DNA of 64,000 nt from an uncultured Bacteroidales bacterium. GTDB lineage: Bacteria; Bacteroidota; Bacteroidia; Bacteroidales; UBA932. Each line of letters starts with the position of its first letter. Position 1 is the first letter of the stretch. The notes under the pieces were generated by a model, which was not told where the DNA came from, ran no database searches, and saw only the letters and a list, made by a program, of their open reading frames with translations. Position numbers and translations under genes: made by a program. Positions 16,970 through 26,501 of the stretch are shown one piece after another. The DNA lies in NCBI GenBank assembly GCA_944323825.1, contig CALUTY010000007.1, positions 62,001 through 126,000 of the forward strand. Reading direction: 5' to 3'.

Positions 16970-18218
16970 GCAGTGACTGTTGAGTCCTTTCATAGAAATC
17001 ATTGGATGAGTTGTTGGTGTCCATCAGCACCTCAAAGCCGAGGGAAGCCGAGGATTCTTCGTCAACATTCCTGTGGAGCGTGTGGCCTAAGTATATGTCC
17101 GAAAGGGTGACATATCCGGCATCGGTTGCCGGGCTCAGCCGTTTCCTGTTGTTGGAAGAGCCTCCATAGAAGACATCCACACCGTCTATTATCCATTCCA
17201 AAGGTATCTTGGCTATCCTGTCCACCGTGCTGCCCGGTTTCTGGATGATGGCATCGGAGCTGTTGACATATTCCTGTATCGTAGTGCCTTGTGCCCTGAA
17301 AATCACAGGGGCGGGGGAGAATACCGAAAAGGTATAGGCATTTGCCTGTCCCATTTTCAGCACCACATTAAGGTACCTGTCCTGAGAAATGTTGTTCCCG
17401 GGGGCCGGATGATATGCAGTATTCGGGAAATGGACATTGTTGTAGCACACGAAATACCCTTCCTTGTTGAGGTTGACCGACTGCGGATATTGCACGGTGT
17501 GGTCGATTGCCCCGCAGATGACGACCACGGCGTCTTCTCCGGGCTGGAGAGGAAATGAAGAGCCGTTTCCTCCGAACTGCCAGATAGCCTGGACCACAGG
17601 GGCGAAATCCTGGTAGACGGATGCCCCCGTTTCCGGGTCTTCGGTCACCCATACATTTGTTCCCTGGGAGTTGTACGGGTCAAGCACTCCGAAGCAGAGC
17701 CCGTCCAGATATTGCACTTCACGGCTGTTGTTGTGCAGGATGACATATTTGTCGTACTGGTATGTGCCTTCCTGCGGATAGGCGGTACATCCTCCGTTGT
17801 ATATTTCCTTGAAGACGATTTCTCCGGACCTGGAGCCGATGAGATTCAGGGAAAGGGTCACATCCCTGTCCACCACATTGACCCTGTCAGCACTTCCGTT
17901 GAACAGGTATTCGTCTGTCCTGTCGCTGACAGTCACTCTGTAGCTTCCGTTGGAGAGCCGGACCTGTACCGACCCTTTGGAATCGGTTGCGGAGGTGTAT
18001 CCGTGTCCGAGATTGATGTCTTCAATGTTCACTGTCACGCCTTCCCTTCGAAGGCTTTCTTTTCCTTCAGGCCAGACCACATTGACTGTCAGTGTATTCA
18101 ATGACCCTGAATAAGGGTCGGCATTGTCTATGGAGGCGCAGGAAGGCAATATTGCCGCTGACATGATGGTCACCGTCAATGCGAGGCTGCTCAATATGTT
18201 ATGATGTATCTGTTTCAT
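16962..18218 (-). CDS. DUF4876-type lipoprotein
   Basis: This 418-residue protein opens MKQIHHNILSSLALTVTIMS with lipobox LPSC near residue 26. Residues 40-110 form a carboxypeptidase-regulatory-like beta domain (VTVNIEDINLGHGYTSATDS, GSVQVRLSNGSYRVTV). The remainder includes GEIVFKEIYNGGC, YDKYVILHNNSREVQYLDGL, resembling a lamin-tail-like fold, and matches DUF4876 as I recall it. Two nucleotides separate it from the TonB receptor stop, and it overlaps the barrel gene. It is probably a surface partner that captures substrate for the receptor, as SusD does for SusC, though unrelated in sequence. Confidence 0.82.
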   Translation of the reverse strand: MKQIHHNILSSLALTVTIMSAAILPSCASIDNADPYSGSLNTLTVNVVWPEGKESLRREGVTVNIEDINLGHGYTSATDSKGSVQVRLSNGSYRVTVSDRTDEYLFNGSADRVNVVDRDVTLSLNLIGSRSGEIVFKEIYNGGCTAYPQEGTYQYDKYVILHNNSREVQYLDGLCFGVLDPYNSQGTNVWVTEDPETGASVYQDFAPVVQAIWQFGGNGSSFPLQPGEDAVVVICGAIDHTVQYPQSVNLNKEGYFVCYNNVHFPNTAYHPAPGNNISQDRYLNVVLKMGQANAYTFSVFSPAPVIFRAQGTTIQEYVNSSDAIIQKPGSTVDRIAKIPLEWIIDGVDVFYGGSSNNRKRLSPATDAGYVTLSDIYLGHTLHRNVDEESSASLGFEVLMDTNNSSNDFYERTQQSLHE

Positions 18219-18220
18219 TT

Positions 18221-21052
18221 TCAAAATTTCAGTCTGCATGTGAGTCCGTAATAAAAGTTGGGGGTGAAAATTGCTCCCACGCCGGTTGCCAGGGATTTCA
18301 CTTCCTTTCTGGAGTTGGTGAAGTTGTTGGCGAAGAAGGACAGGGAGACATGGTTCCCGATTTCCTTCGTTATGCTTATGTTGGCCGAAAAATACGGCCC
18401 ATAGCCGTCCTGTGCGAAGGTATATGCGTTGGCTGATTTCAATATGAGGTTGGAAAATGCAGAATTTTCCGCATTGGCAGCCGTGAATTCATGGATGTTG
18501 CCGTCCAGGTCCATATAGGCCACAGGCAATATTGCCGTATAGCTGTTGCCGTCATATATGCTGCCTCCTGTGGCCGTGTTGCTGCTTTCGCTCACATTGA
18601 AGGCATATTCCTTCCCGTTATATTCCGAAAGGTTGCGGGAGCGTTTCAGCAGGGACATTTCCAGACGGCAGGTGATGATTATCCTGGCCTGCGGGATATG
18701 GGTGATGGCCGTGATGTTTGCGTCAATGGAATGGGTACGTTTCCCGTTCCAGACATTGGTCCCGTTTCCGGAGGCATAGATGCCGACATACTGGTAGGAG
18801 CGGTTCTCCAGCATGGTATGTGACCATCCTGTCTGGTAATGCCAGTAGAGGGAATTGTCCATGTAGCTTGTCCATGCATAGTTGGCGTCTATCCTGAACT
18901 GTGTCCGGATCGGCCGTATCTCAGGGAAGTCCACTGTCAGTTCCGCTCCTGCACGGTGGATGTCAGCCCCGTTGTCGGCGTACTGTGAGCTGACGAATGT
19001 CCTGTCCGTGACACTCACCTGCATAGGAGTCCAGGATTCATCTTCAGAGCCTCTTATGTACACCATACCGGTCTGGCTGTCCACCTGTATCTGAGGATTG
19101 TCCGGCATGGTGAAGCCGTCAGGCATCTTCAGATAGTTGTATGAGAACGGTGTATAACTGTTGGAGTACTTGTACGGGTTGGCGGTCTTGTCATAGTATC
19201 CGACCAGCGACAGGGAAAAGCCGTTTTTGAAGCTGAGGTCGATTCCGAGTTCGGAATTCTGGCTGCGCTGCCATGTCAGGGAACTGTTATACAGCATGGT
19301 ATATGGCTGTGTGTAATACACATACGATGTCTGGTCGCCGTGCGAGAATCCGAAGGTCTGTATGTCCCTGTAAAGCTGTTCAGGATAGAGGACATAGTAG
19401 GAAGGCAGCTTTTCGCTGACTCCCCAGCCTCCGCGGACGGCAAGGTGTTCCGTAAGCTGCCATTTGGCGTTGAATCTCGGAGAGAGGCTGTTGACATGGC
19501 TGTAGGCTGAGTTCCTTACGAAAAGACTTTCAAGCCGGAGTCCTGCCGAGACCCTCAGGCTCGTCTTTCCCACCGGCACTGTTATCTCTTCCTCGATATA
19601 GGTCGAGAGGTTGTGCATATAAGGGTAGTCCCGGTAAGGCCGCGGCCTGTAGCCGTTTTCAGCGAGGCTCGGGTCGAGGTAATATTCGCCTTCACCGACA
19701 TTGCCGGTGGCTTTCCATTGCAGTCCTGCCTTGAGATGGCTGTTCACCTTTCCGAACTTGCGGAACCAGTCATACTTGATAGATGCGGCATAGTCAAGCT
19801 CCTTCGAATCTGTCATCCTGTCTGAAAAATATGAGAGAGGAAGCCTTTCCGCAAGGAAGTATCCCTGTTCCGTGGCGTACACCGCCGGCTGCATGGATGC
19901 GGATGAAGTGAAGAGATGTTCACGGGAAAGGTTGTCATTGAAATATACCGAGGCATCGAAGGACAGGTTGGTGATCCAGCTCCGGTTGAGCAGCCATATG
20001 AGGGATGTGTTCGCCCTGAACACATTGTCTCTGACCTTGGTGTATTCTCCGGTGTATGCATCCGGATCGTCCTTGGAGTTCATTCCCCCGATGTTTCCCG
20101 TGACGCCTGCCTCGAACCTGAGCACCTTTGCGAAGGTGTTGCTGTATGTGAATGACAGTCCACGGCGGGTGTAGGATGTGTACGGGGACATCAGTTGCCT
20201 TGTCGCCCTTGTCCATTCCCCGCTTACATTGAGGACTCCTCTTTCTTTCTGAAGGTCAATCCCTTTTGATGCCGATACCGAATAGGTTCTCGGATTGACG
20301 GAAAATGTGACATTTACAGGGGTCCGTCCCTTTCTCGTGTGTATGCGGACCATCCCTCCGTTGAGGTCCCCGTATTCTGCCGAAGGCACTCCGGCAATGA
20401 TTTCGATGGATTCGATGTTGTCCACAGGGATGTTTCTTGTGCCGGTCCCGTCCATGGCCCCGAATGAGCCGTTGTTGCCGAGCCTTACCCCGTCCACCTC
20501 TATGGCAGTTCCGAAAGCCGCGTTTCCGATGGAAGATCCTCCGTCACGGACTGAAATCGTGTTGTTTGTCGTGAGGTCAGGATTGACAGTCTTCCCTCCG
20601 GGCAGAAGGGCCGCCACATCGGTCACATTTGACATCTGCAGGTGCTCCAGCGCGTTGCTGCCGAATGTCATGGTGGTGTTCATGTCCTCCTTGCTTCTCT
20701 CTGCGGTGACTACCACTTCATCAAGGGCGAGAGTGTTTTCATCCAGCCTGATGATCATGTCGACCATGTCGGTCCGGATATCTATGTTTACGGACTTTGA
20801 AACATATCCGAGGCATGAAAACTCGAATGTATATTGCCCTGCGGCAAGGTTTTCAAATGAAAATGCCCCGGAGTCATCCGACACTGTCCAGAGCCCTGTG
20901 CCTTTGATTATTATGGCAGTTCCGGGAATTGCCTCTCCGGTCTTTGAATCGGCCGTTGTCCCGGAGATGCTGCAGACCGGAGCGGCCTCCGCAGGCAAAA
21001 CCGTTGAGATTGACAGCAATATTAGAAATATATATTTGTACAGACTGTTCAT
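18221..21052 (-). CDS. TonB-dependent outer-membrane receptor
   Basis: This 943-residue receptor has signal MNSLYKYIFLILLSISTVLPAEA. Its carboxypeptidase-like domain (SISGTTADSKTGEAIPGTAI, residues 28-105) is followed by a TonB box region (ALDEVVVTAERS). The plug contains VTDVAALLPGGKTVNP, ISVRDGGSSIGN and IEIIAGVPSAEYGDLNGGMV. A 22-strand barrel ends NFYYGLTCRLKF. It lacks a SusD partner, so it is not a classical SusC. With the DUF4876 lipoprotein and DUF6850 barrel it forms a compact operon. The substrate (metal, haem, siderophore, peptide or glycan) cannot be told from sequence. Confidence 0.92.
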   Translation of the reverse strand: MNSLYKYIFLILLSISTVLPAEAAPVCSISGTTADSKTGEAIPGTAIIIKGTGLWTVSDDSGAFSFENLAAGQYTFEFSCLGYVSKSVNIDIRTDMVDMIIRLDENTLALDEVVVTAERSKEDMNTTMTFGSNALEHLQMSNVTDVAALLPGGKTVNPDLTTNNTISVRDGGSSIGNAAFGTAIEVDGVRLGNNGSFGAMDGTGTRNIPVDNIESIEIIAGVPSAEYGDLNGGMVRIHTRKGRTPVNVTFSVNPRTYSVSASKGIDLQKERGVLNVSGEWTRATRQLMSPYTSYTRRGLSFTYSNTFAKVLRFEAGVTGNIGGMNSKDDPDAYTGEYTKVRDNVFRANTSLIWLLNRSWITNLSFDASVYFNDNLSREHLFTSSASMQPAVYATEQGYFLAERLPLSYFSDRMTDSKELDYAASIKYDWFRKFGKVNSHLKAGLQWKATGNVGEGEYYLDPSLAENGYRPRPYRDYPYMHNLSTYIEEEITVPVGKTSLRVSAGLRLESLFVRNSAYSHVNSLSPRFNAKWQLTEHLAVRGGWGVSEKLPSYYVLYPEQLYRDIQTFGFSHGDQTSYVYYTQPYTMLYNSSLTWQRSQNSELGIDLSFKNGFSLSLVGYYDKTANPYKYSNSYTPFSYNYLKMPDGFTMPDNPQIQVDSQTGMVYIRGSEDESWTPMQVSVTDRTFVSSQYADNGADIHRAGAELTVDFPEIRPIRTQFRIDANYAWTSYMDNSLYWHYQTGWSHTMLENRSYQYVGIYASGNGTNVWNGKRTHSIDANITAITHIPQARIIITCRLEMSLLKRSRNLSEYNGKEYAFNVSESSNTATGGSIYDGNSYTAILPVAYMDLDGNIHEFTAANAENSAFSNLILKSANAYTFAQDGYGPYFSANISITKEIGNHVSLSFFANNFTNSRKEVKSLATGVGAIFTPNFYYGLTCRLKF

Positions 21053-21146
21053 TTATTTGTTGTTTAACCGGCCATCCGGGAGAACCCTATTGTGTCATTC
21101 AATACAGTAATTTCTCTTTTGGTTCAGGCCTTCCGGACCGGATTTG

Positions 21147-21154
21147 CAAAGATA
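21147..21154 (-). promoter_or_regulatory. -7 box of the TonB-receptor operon
   Basis: TATCTTTG on the minus strand fits TAnnTTTG. It would give a leader of about 90 nt. No TTTG box or obvious Fur-like palindrome is visible upstream. Confidence 0.55.
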
Positions 21155-21236
21155 TTTGAGATAATTTTTGCCCGTTATAGCCATTTGTAGTGATTTTGCG
21201 TGGCGGCATTTCCCAATTTGTGGTGATTATGCATCC

Positions 21237-21268
21237 GTTGCCTTTGGTGAAAAATTTTTATAGTTTTG
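21237..21268 (+). promoter_or_regulatory. Promoter of the C69-S46 peptidase operon
   Basis: GTTG (21237-21240, near TTTG) stands 20 nt before TAGTTTTG (21261-21268), giving a leader of about 85 nt to the ATG at 21362. Confidence 0.55.
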
Positions 21269-21361
21269 CAAATCTGCGGACTTTCCGGAATCTGTTTCGG
21301 GCAGAAATGAGCGGAACCCTGTACCGCAGGGAATGGAAAATAATATTTAATTACCAATAAA

Positions 21362-23152
21362 ATGATGAAACTCAAATCCATCCTGACCGCGGCCGTTGCG
21401 GGTGCGTCAGTATTTTTCCCGTCAGTCACCTCCGATGCCTGCACCAATGTGCTGGTGACAAAGGGTGCGAGTGCCGACGGCTCGTGTCTTGTTTCATATG
21501 CGGCTGATTCACATCAGCTTTATGGAGAACTGTATTTCCATCCTGCGGCCGACTGGCCCAAGGGAGAAATGTTGAAGGTATATGAGTGGGACACAGGAAA
21601 ATATCTCGGCGAAATCCCGCAGGTGCGCCATACCTATCAGACTGTAGGCAACATGAACGAGCATCAGCTCATCATCGCGGAGACCACCTACGGAGGCCGT
21701 CCGGAACTTTTTGACAGCACCGGCGTGATGGATTACGGCTCACTGATATACATTGCCCTGCAGAGGGCTAAGACAGCCCGTGAGGCGATAGAAGTGATTG
21801 TAGACCTTGCCAATACATACGGATACTATTCCAGCGGGGAGTCATTCTCCATTGCCGACAAGGATGAAGTCTGGGTGATGGACCTGATAGGGAAGGGTCT
21901 GAAGATGGAGAACGGCAAGAATGTCAACAAAGGCATAGTCTGGGTGGCACGCAGGGTGCCTGACGGTTATATCTGCGCCCATGCCAACCAGGCCCGCATC
22001 AGCACTTTCCCTCAGAATGACCCTGAAAACTGCCTCTATGCTCCGGATGTGATTTCATTTGCGCGTGAAATGGGATATTATGAAGGTTCAGATGAGGATT
22101 TCAGTTTCTGCGATGCCTACAACCCTCTCGAGTTCGGTGGCATGAGAGGCTGCGAAGCACGGGCCTGGTCTGCATTCAACATCCTTTGCGACGGCCGTTT
22201 CGCATACGAGGATGAGCACGGCAACCTGATAGAGCATGACGCATACGAATATATCGACTATGCGATGGGCTATGACAAGACAAAGAGGTTCCCTCTTTTC
22301 GTGAAGCCGTCCCGGAAGATTACCGTCAAGGATGTGGCAGATGTGATGAGGGATCATTATGAAGGCACTCCGATGGATATGACCCAGGATATAGGGGCAG
22401 GCGGAAATGCACTTCCGTACCGCTGGAGGCCTATGGACTTTGAATATGAAGGCAAGACATATGTCAACGAAAGGGCCATTGCCACCCAGCAGACCGGCTT
22501 CTGGTTTGTCGGGCAGTCCCGGGGATATCTCCCTGACATGGTCGGAGGCATCATCTGGTTCGGCACCGACGATGCTGCCACTTCATGGCTCACTCCTATA
22601 TACACCAATGTGACCGAAGTGCCTGAGTGCTTTGCGGCAGGAAACGGCAGCATGCTCGAATATTCCCCTACATCAGCGTTCTGGATGTGTAACAGGGTGG
22701 CAAATGCCTGCTACAGAATGTATAATGTGATGGCTCCGACTGTCAGAGAGAAGATAGATGCCTTCGAATATGCCCAGATGGAAGCTGTGAAGGAGATTGA
22801 CAAGAAGGCTATGGAAGCATACGAAAGGGAAAAAGCCGCTCCGAAGAAACAGATACGCAGAAATGATTCCTCCCGGCCTGTAGTGGACCGTTTCGCCGGT
22901 ACAAGGCAGATTCTCACGGAATATTCCGTAAATACCGCCCAGCAGATGTTCAGGGACTGGACCGAGCTTGAAGTATTCCTGCTTCTCAAATATATCGACG
23001 GGAATGTAAAGGAGCAGAATCCTGACGGCTCGTTCATCACCAACGGCTATGATGACGGCATCCCGGGAAAGATCACCAATCCAGGCTATACCGAAAAATG
23101 GAAGGAGTCTGTTGCCCGCGAGCACGGAAAGGTTCTGGAAGTCATTGAGTAA
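21362..23152 (+). CDS. C69-family dipeptidase (Ntn hydrolase), exported
   Basis: This 596-residue enzyme has a signal peptide ending SVTSDA, directly followed by CTNVLVTKGASADGS. In the C69/PepD family the Cys right after cleavage is the N-terminal nucleophile, and signal-peptide removal exposes Cys27 here. Other family blocks are HTYQTVGNMNEHQLIIAETT, YGGRPELF and IADKDEVWVMD. It should cleave dipeptides in the periplasm. It is followed 3 nt later by the S46 dipeptidyl peptidase, so both act on peptides: S46 releases dipeptides and C69 splits them. An ATG one codon downstream (21365) is an equal alternative start. Confidence 0.92.
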   Translation: MMKLKSILTAAVAGASVFFPSVTSDACTNVLVTKGASADGSCLVSYAADSHQLYGELYFHPAADWPKGEMLKVYEWDTGKYLGEIPQVRHTYQTVGNMNEHQLIIAETTYGGRPELFDSTGVMDYGSLIYIALQRAKTAREAIEVIVDLANTYGYYSSGESFSIADKDEVWVMDLIGKGLKMENGKNVNKGIVWVARRVPDGYICAHANQARISTFPQNDPENCLYAPDVISFAREMGYYEGSDEDFSFCDAYNPLEFGGMRGCEARAWSAFNILCDGRFAYEDEHGNLIEHDAYEYIDYAMGYDKTKRFPLFVKPSRKITVKDVADVMRDHYEGTPMDMTQDIGAGGNALPYRWRPMDFEYEGKTYVNERAIATQQTGFWFVGQSRGYLPDMVGGIIWFGTDDAATSWLTPIYTNVTEVPECFAAGNGSMLEYSPTSAFWMCNRVANACYRMYNVMAPTVREKIDAFEYAQMEAVKEIDKKAMEAYEREKAAPKKQIRRNDSSRPVVDRFAGTRQILTEYSVNTAQQMFRDWTELEVFLLLKYIDGNVKEQNPDGSFITNGYDDGIPGKITNPGYTEKWKESVAREHGKVLEVIE

Positions 23153-23155
23153 CCC

Positions 23156-25426
23156 ATGAAGTATCTGTATCTGATTGTATTCCTGGCATTTTCCTTCTCT
23201 CTGCGTGCAGATGAGGGGATGTGGATGATAAATGCCATCAATGAGGCTTTGGAGAAGAAAATGCAGGACAGGGGGCTTGCCCTATCGGCGGAGGAGATAT
23301 ACAATGCCGACGCCGAGGGGGCCTCTCTTTCAGACGCTGTGGTTTCCCTTGATTTCGGGTGTACCGGCAGCATGATTTCCCGTCAGGGGCTTCTGATCAC
23401 CAACCATCATTGTGCATATTCGGATGTACATTCCATCAGCACTCCTGATCACAATTTTCTCGAAGACGGGTTCTGGGCGATGAAGTCCTCCGAGGAGAGG
23501 AATATCCCCGGGAAGAAGGCGTGGTTCCTGAAAAAGGTGATTGATGTGACTGATGAGGTGAATGCAATGCTTGCCGAGGCGGAAGCTGAAGGCAGGCATC
23601 TCGGCTTCAGGAAACTTTCATGGGAGCTGGAAAAGAAATACAAGGCTGCCACAGGCTACGAGGCCTCCTTGGCCTCAATGTGGGCCGGTTCACAGTATTG
23701 GCTTTCCCTTTATGAAGTGTATTCGGATGTCCGCCTTGTGGCCGCTCCTCCTGTGTCCTTTGCCGCTTTCGGCGGGGATATCGACAACTGGGAATGGCCG
23801 CAGCACAAATGCGACTTCGCCCTCTACCGCATCTATACGGCACCAGACGGCAGCCCTGCCGATTACTCCCCGGAGAATGTGCCGCTCGTTCCGTCAGCTG
23901 TTCTTGACATATCTCTTGAAGGATATCGTCCCGGGGACTTCACCATGGTTATCGGATATCCCGGATCTACAGACAGATACAGTTCCTCATATAAAGTGCG
24001 GTTCAAGGAAAATGCGACTCTGCCCGTCACCACCGGAATCCGTGGTGCGCAGATGGAAATCATAGACAGGTGGATGAATGCCGACCCCGCCGTCAGGCTG
24101 AAATATTCAGACTATTATTTCAGTCTGAGCAATGTCCAGGAACTGAATGACGGGGAAAGGGAATGTTACAGGAGATTCAATGTCGCAGAGGAAAAATCTG
24201 CCATAGAACGCGGTCTGCAGGCATGGATTGACGCCGAACCTGACCGTCGGGCAATGTGGGGAGGACTTCTGGATTCGCTGGACCGGAAATATGAAGCTTT
24301 AGCCGGCATGGAAAGGAACATAGCCGTCTACCGCGAGACCCTTGTCCGGGGTACAAGGCTGGCAAGGGCCAATTACAGGCTCGGGCTTCTGAAAAATGAA
24401 GTGCTGAAAGACCGGGGTGTGACTCCGCGCCGTATGATTGATTCTCTTCCTCCATCATCAGATGAGATAAACTGCTGCAGAATGTTCCGTTTCAAAGGAA
24501 TAGATTATGCTGCAGTGAAGAATCTTCTGCTGAAGGAATATGACGGTCTTGACCTCAGGGTGGAGCGGGACCTCTTCCGGTACGCGGTGGAGAAATATTA
24601 CACATCCTTTGACAGCACGCTCTGGGGCCCGTACCAGAAGGAGCTGTACAGCCGTTATTCCGGAAATGATTCTTGTGGTTATGATGCTCTCTGTTCCGCC
24701 GTATGGGACAACAGCTTCCTTACTGATACTGCCAGGCTGCACAGTTTCATCTCGGAAGACCATACCCTTGACGAATATCTTGCCGATCCGTTCTTCCGTT
24801 TCATGCAGGATGTCAGGATAGCCGATCTGAACCGGCAGTCGGCCCGGGTGGAGGGGCATCCGTCCATAGCTTCATTGAACAGGGAATATACCCATGCCCT
24901 ATGGCAGATGCGGCGCGACAACGGAGAGATGCAATATCCGGACGCCAATTCCACCATGCGCATCACCTACGGCATTGTAGGCCCTCTGGAGCCTTCCGAC
25001 GGCATAGTCTGTTCCTGGCGTTCCACGACTGCCGGCATATTGGAAAAATACGATCCGTCCACTTATGAATTCAATCTGAAAGACAGGCAACGGGCCTTGC
25101 TTGAGACTGCGGATTGGGGCTGGTGGTTCTCTTCTGATGATGTATCCGGCATACGCTCCGGCCGCATTGGCTCAGGTCCTTCTCCGATGTGTGTCAATTT
25201 CCTCACCGACAATGACATCACCGGAGGCAATTCCGGAAGTCCTGTCCTTGATTCCGAAGGCCGCCTCATCGGCCTCGCCTTTGACGGCAACAAGGAATCC
25301 CTCGCCGGTACCTCCTGGTACTCCGAAGGCTACAACAAATGCGTCTGCGTAGACATCCGCTACATCCTTTGGACCCTTGACAGCTATGCCGGCCTGTCCC
25401 GCATCATAGGCGAGTTGCAATTCTAA
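23156..25426 (+). CDS. S46-family dipeptidyl peptidase, DPP7-like
   Basis: This 756-residue protein has signal MKYLYLIVFLAFSFSLRA and begins mature with DEGMWM, as in the family. The catalytic residues are His85 in TNHHC, Asp in GGDIDNWEWP (about 210) and Ser693 in TGGNSGSPV. Eighteen residues after the Ser lies Gly711 in LAFDGN. In Porphyromonas DPP11 the same offset holds Arg673, which gives Asp/Glu preference; DPP7 has Gly there. This enzyme should therefore prefer hydrophobic P1 residues. It is translationally adjacent to the C69 dipeptidase. No terminator is seen after it. Confidence 0.93.
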   Translation: MKYLYLIVFLAFSFSLRADEGMWMINAINEALEKKMQDRGLALSAEEIYNADAEGASLSDAVVSLDFGCTGSMISRQGLLITNHHCAYSDVHSISTPDHNFLEDGFWAMKSSEERNIPGKKAWFLKKVIDVTDEVNAMLAEAEAEGRHLGFRKLSWELEKKYKAATGYEASLASMWAGSQYWLSLYEVYSDVRLVAAPPVSFAAFGGDIDNWEWPQHKCDFALYRIYTAPDGSPADYSPENVPLVPSAVLDISLEGYRPGDFTMVIGYPGSTDRYSSSYKVRFKENATLPVTTGIRGAQMEIIDRWMNADPAVRLKYSDYYFSLSNVQELNDGERECYRRFNVAEEKSAIERGLQAWIDAEPDRRAMWGGLLDSLDRKYEALAGMERNIAVYRETLVRGTRLARANYRLGLLKNEVLKDRGVTPRRMIDSLPPSSDEINCCRMFRFKGIDYAAVKNLLLKEYDGLDLRVERDLFRYAVEKYYTSFDSTLWGPYQKELYSRYSGNDSCGYDALCSAVWDNSFLTDTARLHSFISEDHTLDEYLADPFFRFMQDVRIADLNRQSARVEGHPSIASLNREYTHALWQMRRDNGEMQYPDANSTMRITYGIVGPLEPSDGIVCSWRSTTAGILEKYDPSTYEFNLKDRQRALLETADWGWWFSSDDVSGIRSGRIGSGPSPMCVNFLTDNDITGGNSGSPVLDSEGRLIGLAFDGNKESLAGTSWYSEGYNKCVCVDIRYILWTLDSYAGLSRIIGELQF

Positions 25427-25435
25427 AATCGTAGT

Positions 25436-25467
25436 TTTGTTCTTTCGTGATTTATTGATAAATTTGT
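25436..25467 (+). promoter_or_regulatory. Promoter of the small periplasmic protein gene
   Basis: TTTG (25436-25439), then exactly 20 nt, then TAAATTTG (25460-25467): a full match to the Bacteroidota consensus. The expected start lies about 12 nt before the ATG. Confidence 0.75.
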
Positions 25468-25485
25468 CCGGATTGTGAAATAGAA

Positions 25486-25923
25486 ATGTTTATGAAAATG
25501 AAAATATTCGTGGGAGCGGCGCTTTTGGCGCTGTCTTTCATCTGTTCTTCAATGATGGCCTTTGCGCAGGAGCAGGAGCCGCCGGATATGCTTGAGATTG
25601 CTGAAAATGAGGCGGACAGGCTTCAGCGGCTGCTGGACTTGAACGGAGGGCAGGTGTTTTATGTTGATTCGACGCTGAAGCATGACTATCAGGCCATGCA
25701 GGAGGAGATGATGAAGCTGCAGGCGGCGAAGGTGTCCAACTCTTCAATGTACATTTCAGTGCAGGACAAGTGGATGGAAGCCATTGACCGGTCCTATAAG
25801 AAGATTTTTACGGAGGAACAGTGGGCGGCCTATCTGAAGAGCGGGGCAGCCAAGCTGCAGAAGGCCAGGGAGAAGCGCAAGGCAAAGGCTGAGGCCGCAT
25901 TGGAGAAGCTTCGCGACCGTTGA
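25486..25923 (+). CDS. Small exported helical protein, unknown function
   Basis: This 145-residue protein has signal MFMKMKIFVGAALLALSFIC...MMAFA. The mature part is helical and charged: DRLQRLLDLNGGQVFYVDST, LKHDYQAMQEEMMKL, SVQDKWMEAIDRSYKKIFTE, EQWAAYLKSG, and a Lys/Ala/Glu tail. The 'L-GGQVFYVDS' plus 'EQWAAYLKSG' pattern recurs in small Bacteroidales periplasmic proteins and recalls the LTxxQ/Spy-like chaperones, but the similarity is weak. It has its own strong promoter. ATG 25492 is an alternative start. Confidence 0.75.
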   Translation: MFMKMKIFVGAALLALSFICSSMMAFAQEQEPPDMLEIAENEADRLQRLLDLNGGQVFYVDSTLKHDYQAMQEEMMKLQAAKVSNSSMYISVQDKWMEAIDRSYKKIFTEEQWAAYLKSGAAKLQKAREKRKAKAEAALEKLRDR

Positions 25924-25981
25924 TGCCGGAGAAATGTGCGGCATGTTGCCTGCTTTATGAATTTGAAAGGAGGAGTATCGT

Positions 25982-26458
25982 ATGGAATTTTTGGATGTGA
26001 TTGATAAGAGGCACAGTGTCAGGAAATTTGCTGACAGGCCTGTCGAAAGGGAGATTCTGGATGCCCTGATTTCCGTGGCGCAGAAGGCCCCGTCTTCAAG
26101 GAACTGCAAGAGTTCGGCCTTTATGGTCGTTGAGGACAGGGACACGCTGGCGGCAATATCCGAAATGAGGGATTCCGGGTCTGCATTCGTCAAGGATGCC
26201 CCTGCTGCGATTGTGGTCATGGGAGACGAGACAAAGACTGATCTCTGGGTGGACAATTGCGCCATTTCGGCCACTTTTCTCCAGCTTGCGGCCACGGCTA
26301 TGGACCTCGGCAGCTGCTGGGTGCATGTCAACGGGCGTCCTCGCAGCAAGTCGGATGCTTCCCTCGGCGACGCCGAGACTTACCTCAGGGAACTTCTCGG
26401 CATAAAGGACGGGATGCGTGTGCTTTGTGTAGTGGCTGTCGGCTATCCTGAAGAATGA
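25982..26458 (+). CDS. Nitroreductase-family FMN oxidoreductase
   Basis: This 158-residue enzyme belongs to the nitroreductase fold. It has MEFLDVIDKRHSVRKFADRP (the RxSxRxF FMN-binding motif), VAQKAPSSRNCKSSAFMVVE, and the C-terminal LATTAMDLGSCWVHVN-type segment (here LAATAMDLGSCWVHVN). Short members of this family reduce nitro compounds or quinones with NAD(P)H; the physiological substrate is not predictable. It lies 58 nt after the helical protein and before pheS. Confidence 0.87.
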   Translation: MEFLDVIDKRHSVRKFADRPVEREILDALISVAQKAPSSRNCKSSAFMVVEDRDTLAAISEMRDSGSAFVKDAPAAIVVMGDETKTDLWVDNCAISATFLQLAATAMDLGSCWVHVNGRPRSKSDASLGDAETYLRELLGIKDGMRVLCVVAVGYPEE

Positions 26459-26468
26459 TAAATTTTAC

Positions 26469-26497
26469 TACTTTTGCATCTCATTAATTTACGGAGG
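26469..26497 (+). promoter_or_regulatory. pheS -7 box and strong Shine-Dalgarno
   Basis: TACTTTTG (26469-26476) fits TAnnTTTG. GGAGG (26493-26497) lies 4 nt before the pheS ATG. A strong ribosome site is unusual in this window and supports start 26502. Confidence 0.6.
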
Positions 26498-26501
26498 CAA
26501 C

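Noticed and set aside
16962..21052. A classical SusC-SusD pair or a XusAB siderophore-piracy locus
   Set aside because: The lipoprotein shows neither the SusD helical fold nor a propeller as in XusB, and no PepSY reductase is adjacent.
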